A stretch of DNA of 64,000 nucleotides from Hoeflea sp. (GTDB taxonomy: Bacteria > Pseudomonadota > Alphaproteobacteria > Rhizobiales > Rhizobiaceae), in the NCBI RefSeq assembly GCF_002733955.1, contig NZ_NVXQ01000030.1, positions 1 to 64,000 of the forward strand. The letters run 5' to 3'. The notes under the pieces are model-generated. The model was given only the letters and a program-made list of their open reading frames with translations, searched no databases and was not told the origin of the DNA. Shown here one piece after another: positions 28,389-38,136 of this stretch; the stretch's first letter is position 1; each line of letters begins with the position of its first letter. The position numbers were made by a program, and so were the translations under genes.

Positions 28389-29828
28389 ATGGATGCAGTA
28401 AGCGACAACCGGCATGTGCCGCTTTGCATTGATCTCGATGGAACGCTGATCGCGACAGACACGCTTTGGGAGGGCCTGGCCTCGGTGCTGATCCGCAGGC
28501 CCTGGCTGCTGTTTGCCGTTTTTGCCTGGGCCCTGTCCGGCAAGGCGGTGCTCAAGCGCGAGATCGCAGCCCGCTATATTCGCGATGGCGCCGAATGGCC
28601 CTATCGCGCCGAAGTCATCGAGCGGATCAGGACTGCCCGCGAAGCCGGCCAGCCGGTCTGGCTGGTCACGGGAGCCGCCGAATCAACGGCGCGAACCATT
28701 GCCGATCATCTCGGGCTGTTCGATCGCGTCCTGCATTCCTCCGACACCGAGAACCTCACCTCGCGGCGCAAGCGCGAACGTCTGGTCTCCCTGTGCGGAG
28801 ATGGCGGTTTTGACTATGCCGGCAACAGCCGCGACGACCTGGAAGTTTTCGATGCGGCGCGGCGCGCCATCATTGTCGCCCCCGACCGCTATGCCACCCG
28901 CTGGGGCAACAGCCACGATGCAGAGATGCTGCCACTGGCCAAGACATCGCCCGTGGCCATCCTCAAGTCGATTCGCGTGCACCAGTGGCTGAAGAATGTG
29001 CTGATCGCGGTGCCGCTGATCCTGAACCACGAATTTGCCAATTTCAATCTGGTGCTGGCAGCGATTGCGGCGTTCTTCTCGTTCAGTTTTCTCGCCTCGG
29101 CCGTCTACATCGTCAACGACATCTCCGATCTGGCCAATGACCGGCTGCATCCGCGCAAGCGCTTGCGTCCGCTGGCTGCCGGTTCGGTGTCGATTCCGGT
29201 CATCAGTGCCACTGCGGTGGCGCTGCTTCTGGCCTCCATCGGTCTGGCCAGCCTGTTGCCGCCAATGTTCTGGGGTGTCCTGGCGCTCTATGCGGTGATC
29301 ACGACGGTCTACACCTTTGTGCTCAAGCGCAAGCTGCTGGTCGATGTCTTTACGCTGGCAGGGCTTTACACCGTGCGCATCATCGCCGGTGCGGCGGCAA
29401 CCGGTGTCGATCTGTCGTTCTGGCTGCTGGCATTCTCGATCTTCTTCTTTCTCAGCCTGGCGCTGGTCAAACGCTATGTCGAACTGGACGAGCTGGCCGA
29501 GGATCCGGAAAGCCGGCTCAAGGGCCGCAGCTATGTCGGCAGTGACAAGGACATGATCGGCCAGGCAGGCGTTGCAGCCGCGTTCTCGGCGGCCATGGTT
29601 CTCGCACTCTATGTCGACAGCAAGGAAGTGGCCTCGATGTATCCGCAGCCGGCGCTGCTGTGGCCGTTGTGCCCGCTGATCCTCTACATGCTGCTCAGAA
29701 TCTGGATTCTCGCCCGGCGCTCGCAGATGCATGAGGATCCGGTCGTGTTCATCATGCGCGACTGGCGCAGCCAGGTGACCACCGTCGCCGGCGCGGCCCT
29801 TGTGCTGCTGGCCGCAGTGCAGCTGTGA
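28389..29828 (+). CDS. HAD phosphatase-UbiA prenyltransferase fusion (decaprenyl-P phosphoribosyltransferase-like)
   Basis: A 479-aa fusion. Residues about 10-190 are a HAD phosphatase (CIDLDGTLIATD, LVTGA, DYAGNSRDDLEVF). Residues about 200-479 are a membrane UbiA-type prenyltransferase with eight or nine helices and the NDISDLANDRLHPRKRLRPL motif. Related fusions transfer phosphoribose to polyprenyl phosphate, and the HAD part would remove the phosphate, giving polyprenyl-phosphoryl ribose. The ATG at 28389 is chosen after GGGGAAA. The next gene overlaps by GTGA and is DprE1-like, which supports this reading. Confidence 0.88.
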   Translation: MDAVSDNRHVPLCIDLDGTLIATDTLWEGLASVLIRRPWLLFAVFAWALSGKAVLKREIAARYIRDGAEWPYRAEVIERIRTAREAGQPVWLVTGAAESTARTIADHLGLFDRVLHSSDTENLTSRRKRERLVSLCGDGGFDYAGNSRDDLEVFDAARRAIIVAPDRYATRWGNSHDAEMLPLAKTSPVAILKSIRVHQWLKNVLIAVPLILNHEFANFNLVLAAIAAFFSFSFLASAVYIVNDISDLANDRLHPRKRLRPLAAGSVSIPVISATAVALLLASIGLASLLPPMFWGVLALYAVITTVYTFVLKRKLLVDVFTLAGLYTVRIIAGAAATGVDLSFWLLAFSIFFFLSLALVKRYVELDELAEDPESRLKGRSYVGSDKDMIGQAGVAAAFSAAMVLALYVDSKEVASMYPQPALLWPLCPLILYMLLRIWILARRSQMHEDPVVFIMRDWRSQVTTVAGAALVLLAAVQL

Positions 29829-31165
29829 CGCCGGTGGGCTCCGAATTCGAAAGCTGGGGCAGGGTGCGGCGGAAGCCGCGCGCGGCAGCTGATCTCACGG
29901 AGTTCCAGGCAACCCCGTCCGGCGGGTTCCTGCCTTTCGGCAATGGCCGCTCCTATGGCGACACGTGCCACAATGATCAGGGCCGGCTGCTGCCGCTGCG
30001 GCCCGGGGCCGCCATCAGCGCCTTCGATCCCGACACCGGTCTTCTGACCGCCGATGCGGGTGTGCTCTTGTCGGAGATCCTGGCCGCGGTGATGCCGCAC
30101 GGTTTCTTTCTCGAGGTCACGCCCGGAACCGCGCAGGTCACGCTTGGCGGCGCCATTGCCAATGATGTGCACGGCAAGAACCATCACCGCCGCGGCACCT
30201 TTGGCCGCTCGGTGGAAAGCTTCACGCTGCTTGGCAGTGACGGGGTCCGCCGGAGCTGCTCGCCGGAGGCCAATGCGGCCCTGTTCAACGCGACGATCGG
30301 CGGCATGGGGCTGACAGGGATCATCGAGCAGGCGACCATCCGGCTGATGCGGGTGCCCTCGGCCAATGTGCGCCAGACCGCGTTCCGTTTCGCCGGCATT
30401 GACGGCTATTTCGACGCGATCGACGACATCGACGCGGCGCATGAATATTCGGTCGCCTGGATCGACCAGCTGGCGCGCGGCGGCAATCTCGGCCGCGGTG
30501 TGCTGATGGCCGGAGATCATGCCGAAGACGGCGGTCCGGCAAAACCACCCTCGGCGCCAAGTCTGTCGGTTCCGTTCTCGCCGCCGGTCAATTTGCTCAA
30601 CCGGCTGACGCTCACCGCGTTCAATGAACTCTACTACGGCCGCGCACCGAAACAGCCGCAGACCGGTGTCGTGGCCTGGTCGTCCTATTTCCATCCGCTC
30701 GATGCGATCACCGGCTGGAACCGGCTTTACGGTCCGCGCGGGCTGTTCCAGCACCAGAGCGTCTACCCGGCCGAGACAGCGCGTGAGACCACCGTGGCAC
30801 TGATCGAATGCGCCCAGCAACACGGGGCGGCGTCCTTTCTGACGGTGCTGAAACGCTTTGGCGATGTGCCGTCGCCGGGGCTGATGTCGTTTCCGCGTCC
30901 CGGTTTCACCCTGACGCTCGATTTTGCCAATTCCGGCGAACGGACACTGAAGATGCTGGACGCGCTCGACGAGATCGTGATTGCGGCCGGCGGCGCGCTC
31001 AACCCCTACAAGGACCAGCGCATGTCGGCGCGGATGTTCGAGGCCTCGTTCCCTGACTGGCGCGCGATGGAGGCGATGCGCGATCCGGCCCTGATGTCGG
31101 ATTTCTGGCGCCGCACCGCCATGGCGCTGGAACCCCAAAGCAGCAAGCAGGCTGCCCGCGCCTGA
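29825..31165 (+). CDS. DprE1-like FAD-dependent oxidase
   Basis: A 446-aa FAD-linked oxidase (VAO/PCMH type) starting with GTG inside the upstream stop. Motifs: GNGRSYGDTC near residue 38, NDVHGKNHHRRGTFG near 114, and GGMGLTGIIEQATIR near 158, which match DprE1, the enzyme oxidising decaprenylphosphoryl-ribose at C2'. The reductase partner DprE2 (an SDR) is not adjacent. With the HAD-UbiA gene it forms a two-gene unit for lipid-linked pentose, possibly arabinofuranose donor synthesis. Confidence 0.85.
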   Translation: MTPVGSEFESWGRVRRKPRAAADLTEFQATPSGGFLPFGNGRSYGDTCHNDQGRLLPLRPGAAISAFDPDTGLLTADAGVLLSEILAAVMPHGFFLEVTPGTAQVTLGGAIANDVHGKNHHRRGTFGRSVESFTLLGSDGVRRSCSPEANAALFNATIGGMGLTGIIEQATIRLMRVPSANVRQTAFRFAGIDGYFDAIDDIDAAHEYSVAWIDQLARGGNLGRGVLMAGDHAEDGGPAKPPSAPSLSVPFSPPVNLLNRLTLTAFNELYYGRAPKQPQTGVVAWSSYFHPLDAITGWNRLYGPRGLFQHQSVYPAETARETTVALIECAQQHGAASFLTVLKRFGDVPSPGLMSFPRPGFTLTLDFANSGERTLKMLDALDEIVIAAGGALNPYKDQRMSARMFEASFPDWRAMEAMRDPALMSDFWRRTAMALEPQSSKQAARA

Positions 31166-31312
31166 CACCGATCTATGGGTCCGCCACGCCTCATAATGGC
31201 CGCCTGTTCCGCGCAGCTTGCTTGCCAGCATGCTCAGGGCTGACTAAGTGATGGACCGGATCTTCACCAGCCTGATCCGGACGCTGCATCCAACCGCGAA
31301 GGACCTCGACCC

Positions 31313-32302
31313 ATGGCGCGAATCTGCATACTCGGCACCGGCGCCTGGGGAACCGCGCTCGCAGCCGCTTTCGTCCGCCAGGGCCATGATGTGCGCCTGT
31401 GGGGCCGCAACGCGGCCACCTGTGATGAGATTTCCCTGAAGCACAGCAATCAGGCCTATCTCGGCGATGCCCGGCTGCCCGAAAACCTGGCCGCCACGTC
31501 CGACATGAAAGCGGCGCTGGAAGATGCCGAAATCGTTCTGTTCGTCGCCCCGGCGCAGTCCACCGGCGAGGTCGCGAGCCAGGCCGCAGCCCACCTGCCC
31601 GAAAGCGCCTGCCTGATCGCCTGCGCCAAGGGCATCGACAACAAGACCGGCCAGACCCAGGGCGAGGTGATCGGCGAAAAGCTGCCCGATCACGTGGTCG
31701 GGGTGCTCTCGGGCCCGAGCTTTGCCGCCGACGTGGTGCGCGGGCTGCCGACGGCGCTGACGCTGGCGCTTCCCGAACAGGAGATGGCGCAAGCCCTGGC
31801 GGAGGATCTTTCCGGCGACGCCATCCGGCTTTATGCCTCCGATGACACGGTCGGCGCCCAGATCGGCGGCTCACTCAAGAACGTGATGGCGATTGCGGTC
31901 GGCATCTGCCGTGGCGGCGGCATGGGCGCCAGTGCCGAGGCGGCGCTGATCACCAGGGGCTACGCCGAGCTGGTGCGGCTGGGTGTGGCCATGGGCGCCC
32001 GCCCCGAAACCCTGATGGGCCTGTCCGGCCTTGGCGACCTGGTGCTGACCTGTTCCTCGGAGCTGTCGCGCAATTTCTCCTATGGCATCGCCGTTGGCCG
32101 CGGCCAGGATGTGTCCGGTCTGAAACTGGCGGAAGGCGTCCACACGGTTTCGATCGCCAACGAGCTTGCGGCCAGGCACGCGATCTCCTGCCCGGTGATG
32201 CAGACCGCCGGGCTGGTTCTCTCAGGCAGGATGTCGGCCGACGAGGCCCGCACCACGCTGATGTCGCGCCCGATCAAGGCCGAGCATGGCGAAGCATTCT
32301 AA
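31313..32302 (+). CDS. gpsA: glycerol-3-phosphate dehydrogenase [NAD(P)+]
   Basis: A 329-aa cytosolic enzyme reducing DHAP to sn-glycerol-3-phosphate for phospholipid synthesis. The Rossmann motif is ILGTGAWGTALAAAF, followed by LSGPSFAADV, a catalytic Lys region GGSLKNVMAIAVG, and MGLSGLGDLVLTCSSELSRN. Length is normal. It starts at ATG 31313, 147 bp after the DprE1-like gene. Confidence 0.97.
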   Translation: MARICILGTGAWGTALAAAFVRQGHDVRLWGRNAATCDEISLKHSNQAYLGDARLPENLAATSDMKAALEDAEIVLFVAPAQSTGEVASQAAAHLPESACLIACAKGIDNKTGQTQGEVIGEKLPDHVVGVLSGPSFAADVVRGLPTALTLALPEQEMAQALAEDLSGDAIRLYASDDTVGAQIGGSLKNVMAIAVGICRGGGMGASAEAALITRGYAELVRLGVAMGARPETLMGLSGLGDLVLTCSSELSRNFSYGIAVGRGQDVSGLKLAEGVHTVSIANELAARHAISCPVMQTAGLVLSGRMSADEARTTLMSRPIKAEHGEAF

Positions 32303-32459
32303 CCGTGCCAAACCTGGCTGAAGCCCCCCCCATTTCTTGATATCCGCTCATGCCGACGATCGCATGAGAGGACTTTTCACCTTTACTGGCATTAGTGCGT
32401 CAGTTTACAAAAAGTTCCCCGGCACAAACAGCTAACAGCCGCGTCAATCGGAGTATACC

Positions 32460-34709
32460 ATGGTCTCAAGCCACACTATCACGCCTGTCATTCTATGTGG
32501 TGGCGCGGGATCTAGACTCTGGCCGATGTCCAGGGATTCTAAGCCGAAACAGTTTCACCGGTTGGTTAATGAAAAGACTCTGCTAACAAACACACTTCAA
32601 CGCGTCGGCCACAAGGGCGAAGGCCTACGCTACCTGCCGACACGTGTTATCGGGGGCATCGCTTTTGAGTCGCTGCTAATCGAGCAGGGTGAAACCAGCA
32701 GCGTCGAGGTCGAGCGCTACGTGCTTGAGCCGCTGATCCGCGACACCGCGGCAGCGATTGCGGCCGCGATCGCTGATCTGGTGGAAACCGATCCCGACAG
32801 GATGGTGCTGGTACTGCCTTCAGACCACCAGATTTCCGATGTCGCAGCTTTCTTCGGCGTGATTCGCATAGGCGCTGAGGCGCTGTCCGAACGCGGCGGC
32901 ATCATGACCATCGGCATTGCGCCGACACGGCCCGAAACCCAGTACGGCTACATCGAGCGCGGTGCCGGTGACGGGCCGGTCTATGACGTGTCGCGGTTTC
33001 GCGAAAAGCCCGATCTCGAGACCGCCGAGACCTTTTTGCGCTCGGGCCGGTTTTTCTGGAATGCCGGTATCTTCATGTTCCGCGCGGGCGAGATGGGGGC
33101 GGAGCTTGCCCGGCAGCAGCCCGAGGTCTGGGCCCAGGCCAGGCTTGCGGTCGAGCGCGCCGAGGTCGAAGGCAAGTGCTACCGCCTGAACGAGGAGGCC
33201 TTTGCCGCCAGTCCGAAGATCTCGATCGACTATGCGGTGATGGAGAACGCGCCCAGCATCGGCGTGGTCGCCGCCAGTTTCGACTGGAACGATCTTGGCT
33301 CGTGGAACCAGCTGCATGACGGCTCGCCGCTGGACGCTCACGGCAATGCCCGCTTCGGCGATGTGCTGACCATCGACGTCAACAACAGCTATTTGCGCTC
33401 CGAGGACAGGCTTCTCGCCGTCGCCGGGCTCGACAACATCATCGTGGTCTCACAACCCGATGCGCTGCTGATTGTTCATCGCGACAAGTCGCATCTGGTC
33501 AAGGACATTGCCGGCCAGGTCAAGAAGACCGGCGAATGGCCGCCACTGGCGGTGGCGCATTCGGGCCGTCCGGTGCCCTCGCCGCGGGTGATCCGCAAAT
33601 GGCTGTTCGAGGCCGCTCTGCCGCTCTGGGCCGGCGCCGGTGTCGACCGTCAACATGGCGGTGTCTACGAGGCTCTCAATCATGATGGCAGCCCGGCCGA
33701 TCTCGGTTACAAGCGGCTCCGGGTGCTGGCGCGGCAGATCTACTGCTTTGCCAATGCCGAACTGCTGGGCTGGGAAGGGGATGCACGCGAGGTGCTTACC
33801 CATTGCTTCACCACGCTGACGGAGACCGGCTGGCATCCCGACGGCGGCTGGATCCATCTCTGGAATCCTAATGGGTCCGTCAAGGATCCCCAACGCGATA
33901 CTTACGATCAGTGCTTCGTGCTGCTGGCGTTGGCTTGGCTGTGGAAGGCGACAAAATGGCCTGAAGCGCGGGTCTGGGCAGAACGAACCATCGCCTATAT
34001 GGATGATCATCTGACTGATCGGGTCAATGGAGGGTTTTACGAATCGAGTCTGTGGCTTGATTTCCGCCGCGCCAATCCGCATATGCATTATCTAGAGGCG
34101 ATGCAGGCTTGGTACGAGGTGACTGGCGAGCGCGCCTTCCTCAACCGCGCTCAGACAGCAGTGGATCTCTTCACCTCGGTGTTTTTCGATCCTGAAAGCT
34201 GGAGCGTCACCGAGCACTTTGAGCGCGACTGGTCAGTGCGCAAGGACAAGCCCTCCCGCGTCGAGCCGGGGCACCATTATGAGTGGGTATGGCTGTTGTT
34301 GCGCCAGGCACAGTTTGCAGATCAGGCGGAACTCAAAGAGTACTGCCGCAAGCTCTATGCCACCAGCCATGCTTTCGGTCATGCCCGCGGCACAGACGCG
34401 GTGTGCGATTCAATGGCACCTGACGGGTCGGAAATGCAGGGAACGGCCCGGCTCTGGTGCCAAACAGAGGCACTGAAGGCCGGCCTTTCGGCCCGTGCTG
34501 AAGGCCTGCCGGGCGATGAGACCTTGTTCATCCGTATGTTGGATGTCATCTTCAACCGTTATCTGACAACCCCGGCGCCGGGCGGCTGGTACGATCAGAT
34601 TGACTCCAACGGCCGGGTGATCTCGAAAGTCATGCCGACGAGCACGTTCTACCATGTGTTCTGTGCGCTGGTGGAATACCTTACATACGAGGAAATACTG
34701 CTACCATAG
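32460..34709 (+). CDS. mannose-1-phosphate guanylyltransferase fused to AGE-type isomerase
   Basis: A 749-aa bifunctional protein. Residues about 10-350 are a sugar-phosphate nucleotidyltransferase (GGAGSRLWPMSRDSKPKQF, LPSDHQI, FREKPDLETA, FFWNAGIFMF) making GDP-mannose. Residues about 375-749 are an N-acylglucosamine 2-epimerase (AGE) fold (RVLARQIYCFANAELLGW, GHHYEWVWLL), which in such fusions probably acts as mannose-6-phosphate isomerase. The usual cupin isomerase domain is absent. The phosphomannomutase gene follows 61 bp downstream, completing fructose-6-P to GDP-mannose. The first 80 codons use more AT than the rest. Confidence 0.9.
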   Translation: MVSSHTITPVILCGGAGSRLWPMSRDSKPKQFHRLVNEKTLLTNTLQRVGHKGEGLRYLPTRVIGGIAFESLLIEQGETSSVEVERYVLEPLIRDTAAAIAAAIADLVETDPDRMVLVLPSDHQISDVAAFFGVIRIGAEALSERGGIMTIGIAPTRPETQYGYIERGAGDGPVYDVSRFREKPDLETAETFLRSGRFFWNAGIFMFRAGEMGAELARQQPEVWAQARLAVERAEVEGKCYRLNEEAFAASPKISIDYAVMENAPSIGVVAASFDWNDLGSWNQLHDGSPLDAHGNARFGDVLTIDVNNSYLRSEDRLLAVAGLDNIIVVSQPDALLIVHRDKSHLVKDIAGQVKKTGEWPPLAVAHSGRPVPSPRVIRKWLFEAALPLWAGAGVDRQHGGVYEALNHDGSPADLGYKRLRVLARQIYCFANAELLGWEGDAREVLTHCFTTLTETGWHPDGGWIHLWNPNGSVKDPQRDTYDQCFVLLALAWLWKATKWPEARVWAERTIAYMDDHLTDRVNGGFYESSLWLDFRRANPHMHYLEAMQAWYEVTGERAFLNRAQTAVDLFTSVFFDPESWSVTEHFERDWSVRKDKPSRVEPGHHYEWVWLLLRQAQFADQAELKEYCRKLYATSHAFGHARGTDAVCDSMAPDGSEMQGTARLWCQTEALKAGLSARAEGLPGDETLFIRMLDVIFNRYLTTPAPGGWYDQIDSNGRVISKVMPTSTFYHVFCALVEYLTYEEILLP

Positions 34710-34770
34710 TTGTGCAACGCTCCTATTGCACGGCGTGAGAGCTGCCTTCAAACATTAGAGAAAGACTGAA

Positions 34771-36189
34771 ATGGCTGCCAAATTCGGAACCAGCGGGCTT
34801 CGCGGCCTTGTCGGAGAGCTGACCGACGGCACGGCGGCAGCCCATGCAAGGGCCTTTGCCCGCTATCTCAAGACAGCCGCGATGGCGCCTGCAGGGGCGC
34901 CGGTGTTCATCGGCCGTGACATGCGCGCCTCAAGTCCGCTCATCGCCGCCCAATGCGCCGCAGCTGTTTTCGGTGAAGGGTTGGAGCCGGTGGATTGCGG
35001 CGTGCTGCCAACCCCGGCGCTGGCGCTGCATGCCATGGGCCAAGGCGCAGCGGCGCTGATGATCACCGGATCGCACATTCCCGACGATCGCAACGGCGTC
35101 AAGTTCTACCGTCCGGACGGCGAGATCGACAAGACAGACGAGGCTGCGATTTCAAGCCTTGCGCCTCAGTGCCACGCGGCTCAACCGCCGGCGCCGCAGC
35201 TGATGCGGGACCAGTCGCTGGACGCCAATGCAGCCTTCATCGAGCGCTATTACGGCTTTGCGCCCGATGGTTTGCTGCGCGGGTTGCGCATCGGTCTTTA
35301 TGAGCACAGCTCGGCAGCGAGCGAGTGCCTGGCCGCCATTCTCGAGGCCGCCGAGGTGGACGTGGTGCGGCTCGGAAAATCCGATGTCTTCATTCCGGTC
35401 GATACCGAGGCGGTCTCCGACGAGACCAGGCGCCTGGCTGCCGGCTGGGTCCGCTCCGAAAAACTTGACGGGCTGGTCTCGGCCGATGGCGACGGCGACA
35501 GGCCGCTGGTCGTCGACGAAACCGGCCAGGTGCTCAGGGGAGATGCGCTGGGCCTTATCGTTGCGCGCTATCTGGGCGCCGATGCCGTCGTCACCCCGGT
35601 GACCTCGAATTCGGGCATTGAGCGCGGGTGCCAGGCCGAGGTCAGCCGCACCAGGGTGGGTTCGCCCTTCGTCATTGCCGGCATGAGCCAGGCGCTGGCC
35701 GAGGACCGGCAGCGGGTGATCGGTTTTGAGGCCAATGGCGGCGTACTGACCGGCAATGCGATCAAGGCAGGGGCAGCCGTACTTGCAGCCCTGCCGACGC
35801 GCGACAGCGTCTTGCCGATCCTTTGCGCCTTTGCCGCAGCGCGGATCGCCGGGCAATCCCTGTCCGCCCATGTCGCCGGTCTCGGCCTGCCGGTCGCCGC
35901 CAGTGACCGGATCGAGAATTTCCCCACAGCAACCAGCCAGGCCCTTGTTGCCGAGCTGTCGAATGATGCTGCGGCGCGGGCAGCATTCTTCGAGCCGATG
36001 GGAGCCGTCGCAGCAACCGATCTGACCGATGGTCTCCGGGTAACGCTGCAAAATGGCGACATTGTTCATCTGCGCCCCTCAGGCAATGCGCCCGAACTGC
36101 GGGTCTACAGCGAAGCCGCAACGGAAGCCGATGCCCAGGACGTGATTGCCAGAGCCATCGCCCGGATCAGGCAGCACACCGGCCAGTAA
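34771..36189 (+). CDS. phosphomannomutase
   Basis: A 472-aa alpha-D-phosphohexomutase. It has MAAKFGTSGLRGLVGEL at the start, an active serine in ITGSHIPDDRNGVKFY (near residue 100), the metal loop SADGDGDRPLVVDE near 235, and a C-terminal phosphate loop RPSGNAPELRVYSEA near 435. It should convert mannose-6-P to mannose-1-P for the neighbouring guanylyltransferase. It is convergent with the QuiC gene. Confidence 0.93.
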   Translation: MAAKFGTSGLRGLVGELTDGTAAAHARAFARYLKTAAMAPAGAPVFIGRDMRASSPLIAAQCAAAVFGEGLEPVDCGVLPTPALALHAMGQGAAALMITGSHIPDDRNGVKFYRPDGEIDKTDEAAISSLAPQCHAAQPPAPQLMRDQSLDANAAFIERYYGFAPDGLLRGLRIGLYEHSSAASECLAAILEAAEVDVVRLGKSDVFIPVDTEAVSDETRRLAAGWVRSEKLDGLVSADGDGDRPLVVDETGQVLRGDALGLIVARYLGADAVVTPVTSNSGIERGCQAEVSRTRVGSPFVIAGMSQALAEDRQRVIGFEANGGVLTGNAIKAGAAVLAALPTRDSVLPILCAFAAARIAGQSLSAHVAGLGLPVAASDRIENFPTATSQALVAELSNDAAARAAFFEPMGAVAATDLTDGLRVTLQNGDIVHLRPSGNAPELRVYSEAATEADAQDVIARAIARIRQHTGQ

Positions 36190-36219
36190 GCCGGGCGCGC
36201 GGTCAGCCTTTCGCAAGTC

Positions 36220-38136
36220 CTAGTATTTCGGCATGCCCTTGGGCCGCATGTGCCGTTTTTGCGCGGCGATGCGGAACTGGGCGTTGGGCGCGCCATAACC
36301 GCGATAACCGCCGCGCCGCTCGACGATCTCGAAGAAGAAGCCTTCTCCGAATCCGGGAGAGTAGAGCTGAAAATACTCGCCCTGCTCGTCGCGGTCATAC
36401 AGCGCGTGCGCCTGTTTCAGCTGCTCGATGAAAGCGCTATCGAGATCGAACCGGGCTTCCAGATCGTCGTAATAGTTGCCAGAGATTTCAAGCGGCTGAA
36501 ACCCGTTGGCGGCAAGCGCTGCGGCGGTGGCGAAGATATCGCTTGTTTCGAAGGCCAGGTGCTGCACCGCGGACCCGAACCGCTCGGCGATGAAGTGGCC
36601 GGCCAGTGTGCGGCGGTTCTCCGCGCCATTGAGCGTGATCCTGAGAGAGCCTTCCGCATTTTCGATCACCTGGCTGCGCACCAGCCCTGCCGGGTCGACC
36701 ACGTCGACCATCGGGGTTTTCTCGGTCTCGAAGATCGAGGTGTAGAACAGAAGCGAGGTCAGCATCTCCTCGTAATTCATCGTCTGCGCAACATGGTCGA
36801 TCCGCGTCAGACCGACGCCGGCTGAAGTTGCCTTGTCGCCGCGCTTGTCAGTGCTCTTGTCAGCCACCGGCTGGAACTCGATGTCCCAGACCTTGGCCAG
36901 ATCGCTCTGCTCGTCGATGAAATGGATCAACCCGCCGCCAAGGCCCCGGATCGCGGGGATCTTCAGCTCGCCGGGCCCGACCGGCTGGTCGAAGGGTTCG
37001 GCATCCAGTGCCTTGGCCCGTTCCACCGTCGCCTCGGCGTTCTCGACCCTGAGCCCGATGTCGCAGACATTCATGCCGTGAACCACATGCGAAGCGTGGG
37101 CGAAGCCGTCGCGCTCGGTGTTGATGACGATGTTGATTTCGCCCTGCCGCCACAGGTCGACATCCTTCGACACATGCCGCCGCGCGCGCTCAAATCCGAG
37201 CGTGTGCAACAATGTGCCGAGCTCCCTGGCTTCTTCCTCATCGGCGGCAAATTCGACGAACTCGACACCGCTGACGGCAATCCGGTCCGGCATCTCGGGA
37301 GAGGTGAGCCTGATGTCCGGCTCGGCGCGGCGCACCCGGTCCATCAGGTAGACCAGCGACCGGTGGCCGTCGACGGAGATGAATTTCGGCGAGCCGCCGC
37401 GGAACTGGTCGTTGAAGATTTCCAGCGACAGGGTGCCCTCATAGCCCGTGGCCGCGACCGCGCGCATGAAGCCATAGACATCAAGATCGCCTTCGCCGGG
37501 CATGTTGCGGAAATGCCGGCTCCAGTAGAGCAGGTCCATGTCGATCTGCGGCGCATCTGCGAGCTGCACGAAGAAGATCTTGTCGCCGGGAATCGAGCGG
37601 ATCGATTCCGGATCGATCTTGCGCGCCAGCGTGTGGAAGGAGTCGAGAATGATGCCGACATTGGCATGGTCCGCCCGCCGCACGATCTCCCAGGCATCGC
37701 GGTGATCATTGACATGCCGGCCCCAGGCCAGCGCCTCGTAGCCGACGCGGATGCCGCGTTTGGCAGCACGCTCGCCGAGGTCGTGGAAATCCCGCGCCGC
37801 CCGGTCGATGCCGCCCAGCGAGGCGGGTGAGACATTCGAGCAGATCAGCACCAGGTCGGCGCCAAGCTCGCCCATCAGGTCGAACTTGCGTTCCGCGCGG
37901 TCGAACACCTTGCTCCGCTGCGGCTCGGGCATGCCCTCGAAATCGCGGAATGGCTGGAACAGCGAGATCTCAAGCCCGTAGTCGCGCACCATCTGCCCGA
38001 CATCCCGCGGACTGCCGTCATAGGCCAGAAAGTCGTTCTCGAAGATCTCGACGCCGTCAAAGCCCGCGGCGGCGATGGCCGCGAGTTTTTCGCGCAGGTC
38101 GCCGGCAATCGAGACTGTGGCGATGGCGGTTTTCAT
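36220..38136 (-). CDS. quiC: 3-dehydroshikimate dehydratase, QuiC type (isomerase/HPPD-like fusion)
   Basis: A 638-aa protein of two parts. Residues about 1-275 form a sugar-phosphate-isomerase-like TIM barrel with Glu/His metal ligands (VGYEALAWGRHVND, ILDSFHTLAR, LSLEIFND). Residues about 290-630 form a VOC/HPPD-like domain (RIDHVAQTM, VQHLAFETSDIF, FFFEIVERRGGYRGYG). This architecture is typical of QuiC enzymes that dehydrate 3-dehydroshikimate to protocatechuate. The ATG at 38136 overlaps the upstream TRAP permease stop (ATGA), tying it to uptake of the substrate. Confidence 0.9.
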   Translation of the reverse strand: MKTAIATVSIAGDLREKLAAIAAAGFDGVEIFENDFLAYDGSPRDVGQMVRDYGLEISLFQPFRDFEGMPEPQRSKVFDRAERKFDLMGELGADLVLICSNVSPASLGGIDRAARDFHDLGERAAKRGIRVGYEALAWGRHVNDHRDAWEIVRRADHANVGIILDSFHTLARKIDPESIRSIPGDKIFFVQLADAPQIDMDLLYWSRHFRNMPGEGDLDVYGFMRAVAATGYEGTLSLEIFNDQFRGGSPKFISVDGHRSLVYLMDRVRRAEPDIRLTSPEMPDRIAVSGVEFVEFAADEEEARELGTLLHTLGFERARRHVSKDVDLWRQGEINIVINTERDGFAHASHVVHGMNVCDIGLRVENAEATVERAKALDAEPFDQPVGPGELKIPAIRGLGGGLIHFIDEQSDLAKVWDIEFQPVADKSTDKRGDKATSAGVGLTRIDHVAQTMNYEEMLTSLLFYTSIFETEKTPMVDVVDPAGLVRSQVIENAEGSLRITLNGAENRRTLAGHFIAERFGSAVQHLAFETSDIFATAAALAANGFQPLEISGNYYDDLEARFDLDSAFIEQLKQAHALYDRDEQGEYFQLYSPGFGEGFFFEIVERRGGYRGYGAPNAQFRIAAQKRHMRPKGMPKY

